Below the pieces are notes generated by a model. It saw only the letters and a program-made list of their open reading frames with translations. It did not search any database and was not told the DNA's origin. From Planctomycetaceae bacterium (GTDB taxonomy: Bacteria > Planctomycetota > Phycisphaerae > Phycisphaerales > SM1A02): a stretch of DNA of 44,827 bases. A program made the position numbers and the translations under genes. This document shows positions 15,137-24,495 of this stretch, one piece after another. The stretch spans positions 1 through 44,827 of the forward strand of contig CANJHD010000013.1 of NCBI GenBank assembly GCA_947474065.1, read 5' to 3'. Position 1 is the stretch's first letter. The number at the start of each line of letters is the position of its first letter.

Positions 15137-17002
15137 GTGCTCGTATTCGATCGCATTGCCACTGTCCGTCGCCCCGTGTCGTCCTTGATGCTGCTTGCCT
15201 GCGCCACGCTGGCTGCTTCTGCCGCGAGCACATCCGCAGTCGCACAAGATCTGCCAACGCAGACGGTATCTGACGCCGGATCCATCGACCGCGTGGTGAT
15301 CTACCCCACCAGTGCCGCCGTCACGCGCGTCATCCATAAAGACCTCACACAGGGACTCTGGACGGTACGCATTACCAATCTTCCCGCAGGCGTGAACGGC
15401 GCGCAGTTGCAGGCGAAGGTGCGCTCCGGTGATGCGCCGAATCCATCCGGGCCGCGGCTCCTTGGTGTGGAATTTGAAGAAACTCCCGGCACCGAATTTT
15501 CAGGGAGTGCAGAAGGAATCGCGCTCGCAGAGAAACTGAAGGACGCTCTCCGAAGCTTGGAATTCACCAAGCAGGACCAAGCACAACTCGTCACTCGCAG
15601 CGCTCACATCGACCAGGTTTCCACGCGCATCACGGTGAATGCCACTGCCGATGGCGGCACCGCGAAAGCCGACCCGGCGAAGGCGATCGAAGGCCTCGTG
15701 TGGGTGAACACCGAAAAGATGCGGGTGATCGAAGCATCGCGCATACTTGCACAGCGCGGAGAAGCAGTGCTGAAGGAAATCGAAGCGATCGAACGAACGA
15801 TTGAACAACAGGGAAGCGCCGGACGCACGCAACGCACGGCGGTGGTGAAGATCGCCGCCCCGGAAGCCGCGCAGCTTGATCTTGATCTCACCTACATGGT
15901 TCCCAAGGCATCGTGGGCGCCCGCATATTCCATCCGCGCCGCAGGCGATCGCAGCGGTGCCACCATCGAATACGACGCCATGATTGCCCAGCGCACCGGC
16001 GAAGAATGGAAGGATGTGCGGGTCTCCCTCAGCACCGCCGATCCCATACGTTCCGCGCAGCCGAGCGAAGTGGAGCCGATCTATGTGGACATCAGCCAGC
16101 CGATGTATGCAGGGTCGAGCGGCGATAGCAGCGGAATGACCGGCAACGCGAGTGTGAGCGAAAACAAGCGGAAATACCGAGGAACCGGCGGACGCGCCAG
16201 TAAGCCCGGAAGCGAAGCAGGCCCCGGCGGCGGCGGGATGTCCACATTCGGCTCCCTAGGCAGCCCCGCTGCCGAGGACTCCGATGATGAGCGCGCTGGC
16301 GCCGTGCTTGAACAACTCGCGCGCACCGCAAGCGTCTCCGAAGCCGGCATCGCAGCAAGCTTTGAACTGCCGCGCCGCATCACAGTTCCGAGTGACGGGA
16401 CGCGCTCGCAGCGCACTCGCATCGCTTCGTTTGAACCGGACGCCAAGTTCGTCTATGCGGCGCAACCGCTGGTCACCGACAGTGTCTTCCTACGCGGCGA
16501 CCTCACCAACGCGTCCGCGTTCCAACTGCTTCCCGGCACCGCACAGGTCTTCATGGGCGGCGACTTCATTGGCGAAACCGCTATGCCTTCCGTTGCGCCA
16601 AAGTCTGATTTCAAGGTGTTCTTTGGACCCGACCGCGCCGTGCGTGCAACGCGCGAGGTTGTATCCAAAGTGACCGGCGCTGCTGGACTGTTTGGCGGAA
16701 GCATCGCCACTACTTGGAACTATCGCATCAAACTTGATAACGGAACCGGGCGCGATATCTCGGTGGAACTTCTCGATCGGCGCGCTCAGAGCCGCAACGA
16801 AAAAATAGAAATCAAGATCGCCGATCTTTCTGCTCCGCTTTCGAAGGATGCCACCTACGCCGCAGGTCCGCAGAAGACCGGCATATTGCGCTGGGATGTT
16901 TCAGTGCCAGCATCAGCCCGAGGTCCGGCGGCGCTCCCCGTGACTTGGACTGTGCAAGCCACGCGCGCCAAGGACATTGAAATCACCGCGCTGCCTGACT
17001 GA
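15137..17002 (+). CDS. DUF4139 (MuiA-like) exported protein, copy 1
   Basis: A 621-residue protein with a signal peptide (hydrophobic SLMLLACATLAASAAS, likely cut near AVAQD). An N-terminal DUF4140-type beta domain begins SIDRVVIYPTSAAVTRV. A helical, probably coiled-coil region follows (residues ~130-230), then the DUF4139 beta domain with YMVPKASWAPAYSIRA, ATIEYDAMIAQRTGEEWKDV and SVFLRGDLTNASAFQLLPG. A Gly/Ser-rich low-complexity loop interrupts it near residues 340-375. The family includes MuiA, a mucoidy inhibitor of Vibrio, but its biochemistry is unknown; an envelope role is likely. A close paralogue follows 29 bp downstream, indicating tandem duplication. Confidence 0.85.
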   Translation: MLVFDRIATVRRPVSSLMLLACATLAASAASTSAVAQDLPTQTVSDAGSIDRVVIYPTSAAVTRVIHKDLTQGLWTVRITNLPAGVNGAQLQAKVRSGDAPNPSGPRLLGVEFEETPGTEFSGSAEGIALAEKLKDALRSLEFTKQDQAQLVTRSAHIDQVSTRITVNATADGGTAKADPAKAIEGLVWVNTEKMRVIEASRILAQRGEAVLKEIEAIERTIEQQGSAGRTQRTAVVKIAAPEAAQLDLDLTYMVPKASWAPAYSIRAAGDRSGATIEYDAMIAQRTGEEWKDVRVSLSTADPIRSAQPSEVEPIYVDISQPMYAGSSGDSSGMTGNASVSENKRKYRGTGGRASKPGSEAGPGGGGMSTFGSLGSPAAEDSDDERAGAVLEQLARTASVSEAGIAASFELPRRITVPSDGTRSQRTRIASFEPDAKFVYAAQPLVTDSVFLRGDLTNASAFQLLPGTAQVFMGGDFIGETAMPSVAPKSDFKVFFGPDRAVRATREVVSKVTGAAGLFGGSIATTWNYRIKLDNGTGRDISVELLDRRAQSRNEKIEIKIADLSAPLSKDATYAAGPQKTGILRWDVSVPASARGPAALPVTWTVQATRAKDIEITALPD

Positions 17003-17031
17003 CAGCACCCACGAACTACACCGGACACACC

Positions 17032-18810
17032 ATGTACCAGCACACTTTGCAAACACTCTTCATTGCCACGTCCCTTGCCGCGCTTACTGGCGCGCCTCAT
17101 TCGATGGCACAGTCAACGGTGGCAATCGATCCAGATGTTGCCATGCAGAACGCATCTGACAATGGCACCATTCGAGCCGTCACGCTTTATCCCGGCCGCG
17201 CAGCCGTCACCCGTTCCGTTCAGCGCGAGTTGAAGCAAGGGCTATGGTCGTTGCGCATTTCCAATCTTCCAGCCGCTGTGCAGGCGGGATCGTTGCAAGC
17301 CAAAGTAAATGCCGCCGCTGGAACCACAACGAAGAGTGCCCCAAAGCTCCTTGCTGTTGAGTACTCACAAACACCACGCGTAGCATTTTCAAGCTCACCA
17401 GAAGGCATTGCGCTTGCTGAGAACGTGCAAACGCTCAGTCGAAAGATTGAATTTCTGAAGCAAGATCGCGCGCTTCTTGCGCAACACGACAAGCTCATTG
17501 ACCAGATTGGCATTCGTGCAACAGCATCTGCGAGCGCCGATGGCGCAACACAAGCTGTTGACTTGGCCGCAGTGGCAAAGCAACTTGAGTTTGTTCACAC
17601 AGAGAAGGAACGAATTCTTGGCGTCGCTCGCGAACAGAACCAACGAAACGAAGTGCTCACTCGCGAGTTGCAGGTGGCTACCGAACAACTGGAAACACTC
17701 GGCGGCGCTGATCGCACTGAGCGCAGTGCTCTTGTCCTGATGGCCATTCCTGAGTCATGCACCGTTGATGTGGAACTCACCTACCTAGTAGGAAATGCCA
17801 CGTGGGAGCCTGCCTACGCCGTGCGCGCTGCGGGTGACCGCACTGGCGTCACCGTGGAATACGACGCGCTCGTTTCGCAGCGCACCGGCGAAGACTGGAA
17901 AGACGTGAAACTCGCCCTCTCCACCGCGCAGCCGACGCGCGCTTCAAGCCCGCCAGCGGTTGAGCCGTGGTACGTGGATGTGTTTGTGCCGGTCCCCGCG
18001 TCTGTGACGGCGGCGCCTGCCCTCCGAGCCATGGCTGATTCAGCACCCTCAGCTCCCATGGCAATGGCGATGGCGCGACCCATGGAAAAATCCGACAGCG
18101 CAGTCCGCAAGGAACTCGAAGAACTCTCCGCAGCCGCCACCGTGCAAGAGACGGGCACTGCGGTTTCCTTCGAGATTCCTCGACCAGTCACCATTCCAAC
18201 CGACGCATCCAAGAAGCAGCGCACTCGAATCAGTTCATTCGAGCCCACCGCAAAGTTCATGTACGTGGCAGCGCCGATTGTTTCTGAGAGCGTGTTCCTG
18301 CGCGGCGACATGACCAACAGCAGCGCGTTCCAACTGCTGCCCGGCAATGCTCAGGTGTTCATGGGCGGCGATTTCATCGGCGACACGGCTATGCCTTCCG
18401 TTGCCCCGAAGGATGAATTCAAAGTCTTCTTCGGCCCTGACCGCGCACTCCGAGCGAAGCGCGAAGTGCTTTCCAAGAACACCGGAAGCAGCGGCTTGTT
18501 CGGCGGATCAACAGTCACCACTTGGAACGATCGCATTACGCTCGACAACGGCACAGGCCGCGAAGTGAATGTTGAACTCTACGACCGCCGTCCAATCAGT
18601 CTCAATGAGAAGATCGATGTGAAGGTCAGCAATATCGCGCCCGCCATCAGCACTGACAAGCGCTACGTCGATGGGCGCATGGCACAGGGCATCCTGCGCT
18701 GGGACCTTGCCGTGCCCGCAACGGCTCGTGGACCGAAGGCAGCCACAGTGACTTGGACCGTGGATATCAGCCGCGCCAACAATGTTGATACGACGCCGCT
18801 GCCAGACTAA
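17032..18810 (+). CDS. DUF4139 (MuiA-like) exported protein, copy 2
   Basis: A 592-residue paralogue of the preceding protein with the same order: signal peptide (cut near HSMAQS), DUF4140-like start (TIRAVTLYPGRAAVTRS), coiled-coil-prone middle, and DUF4139 domain. The last third is especially alike: SVFLRGDMTNSSAFQLLPG, AQVFMGGDFIGDTAMPSVAP and FKVFFGPDRALRAKREVLSK have near-identical counterparts in copy 1. The Gly-rich insert of copy 1 is replaced by a shorter Ala/Met/Pro-rich stretch (APMAMAMARPM). TACACC lies 9 nt before the ATG, so it may have its own promoter as well as read-through. It ends 10 bp from the convergent TIM-barrel gene. Confidence 0.85.
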   Translation: MYQHTLQTLFIATSLAALTGAPHSMAQSTVAIDPDVAMQNASDNGTIRAVTLYPGRAAVTRSVQRELKQGLWSLRISNLPAAVQAGSLQAKVNAAAGTTTKSAPKLLAVEYSQTPRVAFSSSPEGIALAENVQTLSRKIEFLKQDRALLAQHDKLIDQIGIRATASASADGATQAVDLAAVAKQLEFVHTEKERILGVAREQNQRNEVLTRELQVATEQLETLGGADRTERSALVLMAIPESCTVDVELTYLVGNATWEPAYAVRAAGDRTGVTVEYDALVSQRTGEDWKDVKLALSTAQPTRASSPPAVEPWYVDVFVPVPASVTAAPALRAMADSAPSAPMAMAMARPMEKSDSAVRKELEELSAAATVQETGTAVSFEIPRPVTIPTDASKKQRTRISSFEPTAKFMYVAAPIVSESVFLRGDMTNSSAFQLLPGNAQVFMGGDFIGDTAMPSVAPKDEFKVFFGPDRALRAKREVLSKNTGSSGLFGGSTVTTWNDRITLDNGTGREVNVELYDRRPISLNEKIDVKVSNIAPAISTDKRYVDGRMAQGILRWDLAVPATARGPKAATVTWTVDISRANNVDTTPLPD

Positions 18811-18820
18811 GCCAACACCG

Positions 18821-19813
18821 TCAGAACCACCAAGGATTCGCGGGCTTCTCCTCAACGATGCACTCTTGCAGGAATGCAACAGCGCGTTCGAATCCTTCGT
18901 CGATTGACATCATGGCGTCTTCGTGCTCAATAGAGAGAACGTGGTCGTATCCATGTCGACGAAGCATGCTGATGAACGGACGCCAGAAGTCGGTGCCGTG
19001 GCCCCAACCGCAAGCGCGGAAGTTCCACGCGCGTCCCTTGAGATCGCTGTACGGCTTGGCGTCCAAGTATCCGTTGAGCGGACCTTGGTGGCGATCAAGT
19101 TCCGTGTCCTTGGCATGGACGTGGAAGAGCAGCCCTGCCTCGCCGAGTTGGCGAGCAGCCAACACGGGATCGCAACCTTGCCAGAACAAATGTGATGGAT
19201 CAAGATTCGCACCCAAGATCGGCTTGCCCTTGATGCCCGCCTTCTTCTGCGCCAGTTCACTGAGCTTGATAAGCGTCTCGCCGTTATAAACAGTGAAGCC
19301 GGGGTGCGGCTCCCATGCAATCCGTACGCCATGTTTGGCGGCAAATTTCGCTTGTGCCGCCCAATACGGAACGAGCACGGTGTCCCACTGGTACTTCTGG
19401 ATTTCCAGGAAATCGTTCGGCCACGGGCACGTCACCCAGTTTGGAGTTCGATCTTGCTTACTGCCGCCGGGGCAGCCGCTGAAAGTGATGACGATGTCAG
19501 TACCAAGTTTCGGCGCCAACTCAACGGCTGTCACAAAGTCTTCATGGTGCTTCTTCGCGAAACCCTTCTCCGGATGCACAGGGTTGCCGTGTACAGAAAG
19601 CGCAGAGCAAATCAGACCGTGCTCCTTGAGCATTGCATTGATGCGATCCTGCTCCTTCTTGCTGCCGAGGACTTTCTTCGGATCAAAGTACGGCTTCCCA
19701 GGCCACGCTCCGACTGGAAGTTCAATCGCTCCAAGACCGATGTCGGCGATGTAGTCGCAAACGTCTTCAAGGGTGCGGCCGGCAAAGAGCGCTGACATGA
19801 CTCCAAGCTTCAT
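18821..19813 (-). CDS. Sugar phosphate isomerase/epimerase-family TIM-barrel protein
   Basis: A 330-residue xylose-isomerase-like (AP_endonuc_2) barrel without a signal peptide. It begins MKLGVMSALFAGRTLEDV, then IGLGAIELPVGAW. The metal-site positions expected for the family are visible: VRIAWEPHPGF (Glu), LGANLDPSHLFWQG (Asp, His), LLFHVHAKDTE (His) and HVLSIEHEDA (Glu). Members isomerise or epimerise sugars or inositols with Mn or Mg; the substrate here is unknown. Planctomycete genomes hold many paralogues. The ATG has AAAGGA 5 nt before it. No sugar dehydrogenase or transporter lies alongside to narrow the function. Confidence 0.85.
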   Translation of the reverse strand: MKLGVMSALFAGRTLEDVCDYIADIGLGAIELPVGAWPGKPYFDPKKVLGSKKEQDRINAMLKEHGLICSALSVHGNPVHPEKGFAKKHHEDFVTAVELAPKLGTDIVITFSGCPGGSKQDRTPNWVTCPWPNDFLEIQKYQWDTVLVPYWAAQAKFAAKHGVRIAWEPHPGFTVYNGETLIKLSELAQKKAGIKGKPILGANLDPSHLFWQGCDPVLAARQLGEAGLLFHVHAKDTELDRHQGPLNGYLDAKPYSDLKGRAWNFRACGWGHGTDFWRPFISMLRRHGYDHVLSIEHEDAMMSIDEGFERAVAFLQECIVEEKPANPWWF

Positions 19814-19818
19814 GACAA

Positions 19819-19824
19819 TCCTTT
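19819..19824 (-). promoter_or_regulatory. Shine-Dalgarno site of the TIM-barrel isomerase gene
   Basis: AAAGGA on the minus strand stands 5 nt before the ATG at 19813. Confidence 0.6.
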
Positions 19825-20036
19825 CGGGGCGCCGAGCGCCTCATGGTGACGAGCGAGGTCGCCCGGCTACGCACTGCGTACCGCGGCTCGACCCGCCCAA
19901 CGATGGCCACTGGCGCCACCGGGGAAGCCGCGGAGCGTAGTTGGCACTGGCGTTGGGCTCAATGTGGGCAAGCGCGCCCAACCCGGCAACCCGAAGGCAA
20001 CCGGGGGGGCGGCGCGAACGAACCATTCGTGCGACA
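19825..20036. other. Longest non-coding gap, GC-rich divergent intergenic region
   Basis: Between the isomerase and the CX4CH protein genes. It is GC-rich and holds imperfect dyads, including GTTGGGC (19952-19958) with GCCCAAC (19976-19982) and CCCGG (19982-19986) with CCGGG (20001-20005). I see no convincing ORF, tRNA or riboswitch. It presumably contains both promoters. Confidence 0.4.
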
Positions 20037-21590
20037 ATGCACGGAATGCCGCTCCTGGCCGCCATCGCCACCCTGCTACTGCAGACCGCTCCTGCGCCTA
20101 CACCAACGCCAGCGACGTTGATGGCCGCACAGACCGCCCCAGCCGTAGCGCCGGACGCCCCCGCTGCGCCGCCATTATCTGTTGCGGAACTTATTGGCCC
20201 ACCCGCCCCAAGTTCGGAGCCTGAACTCATTCACCAAGTCTGGATCTTCATTGATCGTTGGAAAGAATTTGGCGGGACCGTGGTGAGCGAGACGGATCTG
20301 AACATCACCGTCACGGATGGATTCGAGACGCGCACCTTCAACAAAGCGAAGGTGCTTGACATTATTGAACTTGTACACCCGCAACCCGGCCAGCGCGGGT
20401 TAGTTCAACTGCGTGACGGCACAATTGTTCGCGGCGAAATTCTCAAAGATTCGCTTGAAGAAGTTGAGTTCAAAGTAGATAGCGTCCGCGGTCGCGTCCC
20501 GCGCGAGAAGGTCTACCGCGTGATGTTGGAGCTCGAGTTCGAAACGCGTTACGCGCGAATCAAGGCTGCTATCGCGCCGGAAGAACATGGGCGTCGACTT
20601 GGTCTTGCCCGTTGGCTCACTGATCAAGGGCGGCTCGATTTGGCCACCGCGGAACTTGAGGCGCTTCTACGCGACGGCGATGTTGACGACGCGCGCGAGA
20701 TGCTGCGCGAAATTAATGCTCGCGTAAAACTAGAGAAATCCGTTAAGGAATCAAGGGAAAACGGGCTAAAGAAGGACCCCGTTAAGAATCCTGACGGAAC
20801 ATCGTCCACCTCTGTATCTGCTAACGGTTCAGGTGGCGCCACTAGCAAGCCAGCACCGCACGGGGCACCAACAAGCCGCGAAATGCTGCCGAAGGATCTT
20901 CTTTCCAACGAAGATGTCAACATTGTGCGTGTCTATGAGATTGACTTTAAGGATCCGCCGCGCATGACAGTCTCGCCCGAAGGCGTGCGGCAGTTGATCT
21001 TGCGCTATGGTTCGAGCGCCCTTGTTCCGGCTACCACCGCAGAACGCAACGCCCTTTATTCCAAGAGTTCCGTAGAGATTGCGCGACTGCTGTTTGACCT
21101 CAAGGCTCGCGACCTCTACAGCTATATTGAGGTGGAGGAAGATCCCACTTCGGTCGCAAAGTTCCGTACCCGCGTGCACAACTCGTGGCTGATCTCGAAC
21201 TGCGCCACAAGCCGCTGCCACGGCGGCGTGGACGCTGGAAGATTCTTCCTGTACACCGGGAATGCGAAGGACCAGCGGATTCGTTACACCAACCTGCTTA
21301 CCCTCCTAAGTTTCAAGGTGGATGGCAAGCCGCTCGTCAACTTTGAAGATCCACCGAGCTCGCTGCTCATCCAGTACGCCATGACGCGATCGTCGGCGCG
21401 CTACCCGCATCCAGATGTCAAGGGGTGGAAGCCGATCCTGAGTTCTTCGACGCCGCAACTGCTCCAAGACACCCTCGACTGGATCCGCACCATGTACCAG
21501 CCGCGACCGGAATACCCGGTGAAATACATAGCTCCGAAGCTCGACGCGCCAGACAAACCGGCGTCGGGCACGGACACCCCGGATCGCTGA
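20037..21590 (+). CDS. Exported planctomycete-type protein with CX4CH heme-like motif
   Basis: A 517-residue protein of unknown function. The N-terminus MPLLAAIATLLLQTAPAP looks like a signal peptide, followed by a Pro/Ala-rich linker. Residues ~75-170 form a small-beta region (GQRGLVQLRDGTIVRGEIL) reminiscent of an LSm/SH3-like fold, then a helical stretch and a Ser/Thr/Lys-rich linker. The C-terminal ~200 residues hold SNCATSRCHGG, a CX4CH variant of the cytochrome c CXXCH motif, and FEDPPSSLLIQYAM..RYPHPDVKGWKP, a pattern I associate with planctomycete cytochrome-like proteins. Whether heme is bound is unknown. ATG 20046 is an alternative start and has GACAAT 7 nt upstream. Confidence 0.65.
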   Translation: MHGMPLLAAIATLLLQTAPAPTPTPATLMAAQTAPAVAPDAPAAPPLSVAELIGPPAPSSEPELIHQVWIFIDRWKEFGGTVVSETDLNITVTDGFETRTFNKAKVLDIIELVHPQPGQRGLVQLRDGTIVRGEILKDSLEEVEFKVDSVRGRVPREKVYRVMLELEFETRYARIKAAIAPEEHGRRLGLARWLTDQGRLDLATAELEALLRDGDVDDAREMLREINARVKLEKSVKESRENGLKKDPVKNPDGTSSTSVSANGSGGATSKPAPHGAPTSREMLPKDLLSNEDVNIVRVYEIDFKDPPRMTVSPEGVRQLILRYGSSALVPATTAERNALYSKSSVEIARLLFDLKARDLYSYIEVEEDPTSVAKFRTRVHNSWLISNCATSRCHGGVDAGRFFLYTGNAKDQRIRYTNLLTLLSFKVDGKPLVNFEDPPSSLLIQYAMTRSSARYPHPDVKGWKPILSSSTPQLLQDTLDWIRTMYQPRPEYPVKYIAPKLDAPDKPASGTDTPDR

Positions 21591-21677
21591 CCGCAACCCC
21601 CGATGAGACCCCGCATGCACCGTGCGGGTAAATTGCCGCTTTACCGCCATAGTGGCGAATATCACGAGATACGAACC

Positions 21678-23291
21678 ATGAACCGAGCACGCATACTCGC
21701 CGCCACCGCCCTACTCGTCTCCACTTCGCTGCCAGCATGCAATGGATTGCACACTCCATCGCCAGCCGAGCAAGGCGCGAAGAAGGTCACGCAGGTCACC
21801 GCCAAGGCGCGTGCAATTTCGAGTCGTATCACCTACTCGCCAGACGCAGTGTCAAGGACCCTGCCCGTCGAGGGCGGCGAGGCAAGGGAACTTGCGCAGG
21901 GACTGCTCGCGCCAGCCGATGCTGCTAAAGAACTGCGTACGCTCGCAACCGAAGTCACCGCTGCTGCCGGAAGCGATTCACAGCGCAAGGAAGCGAAGAC
22001 GCTTGCGACCCGCATGCGCCGCGATGCCATGATGCTTGACCTCATGGATCTTGAGCGCATTGCGCAATTGAAGTCGGCGCTCGCGTCTGGTATCGCAGAG
22101 CGCCTGTCAGCGATTCGCTCGATCGACGCGTCCGGAGATCCGCGCGCACCGCTCGAAGCCGCAGCCCGCAGCAAGGCGTCACAAGGCGCCAAGGCTGCAT
22201 TTGATGGAAGTGTTTCTGAAGAGACCGAGCGCGCCAACACGGCACGAACCGCGCTTCAGCCACTTGATGCATCCATCGATGAGAAGGAAACCAACGCAGA
22301 AGCCCTTGATATCGACATTCAAACGCTGCGCGCCAAGGCCGCCACGAGCACTCCTTCGGCTGCGCTGCCGCTGATGTTGGATGCGCGCGTGAAACTCGAT
22401 GCTGCACAGACGCTGCGCGTTGCCGCGAGCGGCGATGACCGCGAGGCCGAGCCGTACCGTAGCACTGTTCGCATTGCAGACATGGCTACCAAGGGGAACG
22501 CGGAAATCGCGGACACCACTAAATTCCTCGATGCACGAATCGAAGAGTCCAGCAAGGCTGAAGAGGGCGCAAAGGCTCGAGCCAACGCTGCGCTGAAGCG
22601 AAACGCTGAGCTCGGCGCCGAAGCCGTAAAGTTGATGAAGGAGTTCGTTACGCTTGACACAGAACTCTTTCAAACAGCACTGAAGAATGTTGAAGAGAAC
22701 ATCAATGCTGACGGACTGACCGCAAAGAACTCCACCGACCAAGCAGCGATTGCTATTGCCAAGGCGCGCTTTGCAGCGATTCAGATTGATGCGGTCGATC
22801 AGGCCATGACTCTCATGTCCGCCACGCAGGCTCTCATGTCCCCCGCGCAGGCTAAGGGTGCAGGCGCCTCAGGCGGCGATGCTCAGTTGCGCGCACAGCG
22901 CGACAAGTTGTTGGCAAACGCGAAGACCGCACTGGTTGAAGCACGCGATGCCCTCTCTGGTGTTGAAGCAGCCGCTGCGAGTCCGATGCTGCGCTCCATC
23001 GCCGAACTTGCTGCCGCGCTTGGAATTGAAGTTCCGACGACGGCCGCCGCACCGGCACCAGCGACCACGGATGACACTGCGCCGAAGGATGATGCTGCAC
23101 CAGCAAACGACGCAGCGCCTGCCGATCCGGCTACTGACCCTGCTGCCGCTCCAGGCGCAGCCCCAGCGGCGGCACCGGGGGCGGATCCAACTGCCCCGCC
23201 GGCTCCAGCGACTGACCCCGCTGAGCCCGCAGCGGACCCAAAGGCTCCACCGGCTGACCCTGCGCCGGCGCCTGAAGAACCCAACAAGTAA
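21678..23291 (+). CDS. Lipoprotein with long helical region and Pro/Ala-rich tail
   Basis: A 537-residue protein that I do not recognise. The signal MNRARILAATALLVSTSLPAC gives a lipobox with Cys21, so it should be lipid-anchored. Residues ~30-440 are rich in Ala, Glu, Lys and Arg with few Pro or Gly and look strongly alpha-helical, probably coiled coil (for example TETERA-like repeats, SSKAEEGAKARANAALKRN). The last ~90 residues are low complexity, built of short A/P/D repeats (DPATDPAAAPGAAP and similar), and may span peptidoglycan or be disordered. The ATG is favoured over an upstream in-frame ATG because it begins the signal peptide. It follows the CX4CH gene by 87 bp and may share its operon. 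Confidence 0.7.
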   Translation: MNRARILAATALLVSTSLPACNGLHTPSPAEQGAKKVTQVTAKARAISSRITYSPDAVSRTLPVEGGEARELAQGLLAPADAAKELRTLATEVTAAAGSDSQRKEAKTLATRMRRDAMMLDLMDLERIAQLKSALASGIAERLSAIRSIDASGDPRAPLEAAARSKASQGAKAAFDGSVSEETERANTARTALQPLDASIDEKETNAEALDIDIQTLRAKAATSTPSAALPLMLDARVKLDAAQTLRVAASGDDREAEPYRSTVRIADMATKGNAEIADTTKFLDARIEESSKAEEGAKARANAALKRNAELGAEAVKLMKEFVTLDTELFQTALKNVEENINADGLTAKNSTDQAAIAIAKARFAAIQIDAVDQAMTLMSATQALMSPAQAKGAGASGGDAQLRAQRDKLLANAKTALVEARDALSGVEAAAASPMLRSIAELAAALGIEVPTTAAAPAPATTDDTAPKDDAAPANDAAPADPATDPAAAPGAAPAAAPGADPTAPPAPATDPAEPAADPKAPPADPAPAPEEPNK

Positions 23292-23336
23292 TTGACTCGC
23301 GTTTCGGCTACGAACGAGTTGCAGTCGCGTCGCGGT

Positions 23337-23360
23337 CGTGACTGTTGTCACACAGTCACG
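23337..23360. terminator. Hairpin between convergent genes (possible bidirectional terminator)
   Basis: CGTGACTGT pairs perfectly with ACAGTCACG over 9 bp around a 6-nt loop. It lies between the stop of the lipoprotein gene and the end of queG, reaching into the queG stop codon. No T-tract follows on either side, so intrinsic termination is uncertain. Confidence 0.4.
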
Positions 23361-24495
23361 CGCTGTTCGCTGAACTGAGCGCATCACGCGCGGCGGCGCG
23401 AACGTGCCCGGCAACGCCCTCGTCTGCAACAATCGCGGTGAGCGCAGCACGCAATGTCGCGCGCAGTTCTGCCGGAGTATCGGGCGAACGCATCGCATGC
23501 GCCGCGGCAAGCGCAGCATTACGGCGCCACATATCCGGATCAGCGCGCCGCAACACTCCATTCAATCGCGCAGCATTCCAGGCTGCTTCATCCCAGCCAA
23601 GCACTTCAAGCAGCGGAAATCCGCTCCGCGATGAGCGGTACGCCTCATGAATTCCTACAGCGCGCGAACGCTGCGTCGGCTGCGAATGCGGGCATGCCTC
23701 TTGGCAAGCATCACAGCCAAAGAGCCAATCACTGGTGTGGCCAACAAGGCTCGCGTCGATTTCACCGCGTTCCTCAATGGTGATCGCACTGATACAGCGC
23801 CGCCCATCGACGGACCACGGCGTGATAGCCCCGGTTGGACATGCGTCAATACAGCGCGTACAGGCGCCACACGGATCGCGGTCGTCATTTTGCTGAACAG
23901 TGTGCGAAGCCATCAACCCGTCCGCCCGTATTGGCGCCAGTTCAAGGCTTGTAACAATCACCCCTAAAAGCACCCATGTTCCAATGCCATCGGGCGCGAT
24001 AAGCAGCGTGTGCTTTCCGATCTTTCCCAGTCCCGCACGCTCCGCGTGTTCGCGCTCAAGCATGGGTGCCGTGTCAATACACGGTCGAAAGCGTTCGCCC
24101 GGATGCATACGAATGAGCTCTTGCGCAAGCGCACCGAGCCGCGCACGAATCACAACGTGGTAATCCTCACCACGTGCGTAACGCGCAATACGTCCGACCC
24201 CCGGCACACGACAATCAGGACGCCCATCTGCATAGCGATCCGCAACACACACAATGCTGCGCGCGCCGGGAACGAGCGCAGCCGGGTCAAGCCGTTTCTC
24301 AATTTCTTCGGCGAGGTATCCCATACCGCCCTGCTTGCCAGCAGCAATCCACGCTCGGTACGCATCCGCGTGCGCGGTCGGCCGCGCGTCAGCGATGCCG
24401 GCAAGCGCAAATCCGTGTTCGCGACACCGCTCAAGAATTGCGCGCGAACGCTCGAGCGGAAGAGCTGATTGCAAACCCGCCCCCGCTTCCGTCAC
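23356..24495 (-). CDS. queG: Epoxyqueuosine reductase
   Basis: QueG reduces epoxyqueuosine to queuosine at tRNA position 34 using cobalamin and two [4Fe-4S] clusters. The protein is 379 residues. RFRPCIDTAPMLEREHAERA and GLGKIGKHTLLI form the family signature including the catalytic Asp. PCGACTRCIDACPTGAI gives the first ferredoxin-like cluster, and RRCISA with GCDACQEACPHS the second. A HEAT-like helical tail completes it (RRNAALAAAHAM). The start is GTG 24495 inside the hpnE stop (GTGA), which matches the family N-terminus far better than upstream in-frame codons. It is the last gene of the squalene operon, an unexpected place for tRNA modification. Confidence 0.93.
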   Translation of the reverse strand: MTEAGAGLQSALPLERSRAILERCREHGFALAGIADARPTAHADAYRAWIAAGKQGGMGYLAEEIEKRLDPAALVPGARSIVCVADRYADGRPDCRVPGVGRIARYARGEDYHVVIRARLGALAQELIRMHPGERFRPCIDTAPMLEREHAERAGLGKIGKHTLLIAPDGIGTWVLLGVIVTSLELAPIRADGLMASHTVQQNDDRDPCGACTRCIDACPTGAITPWSVDGRRCISAITIEERGEIDASLVGHTSDWLFGCDACQEACPHSQPTQRSRAVGIHEAYRSSRSGFPLLEVLGWDEAAWNAARLNGVLRRADPDMWRRNAALAAAHAMRSPDTPAELRATLRAALTAIVADEGVAGHVRAAARDALSSANSA

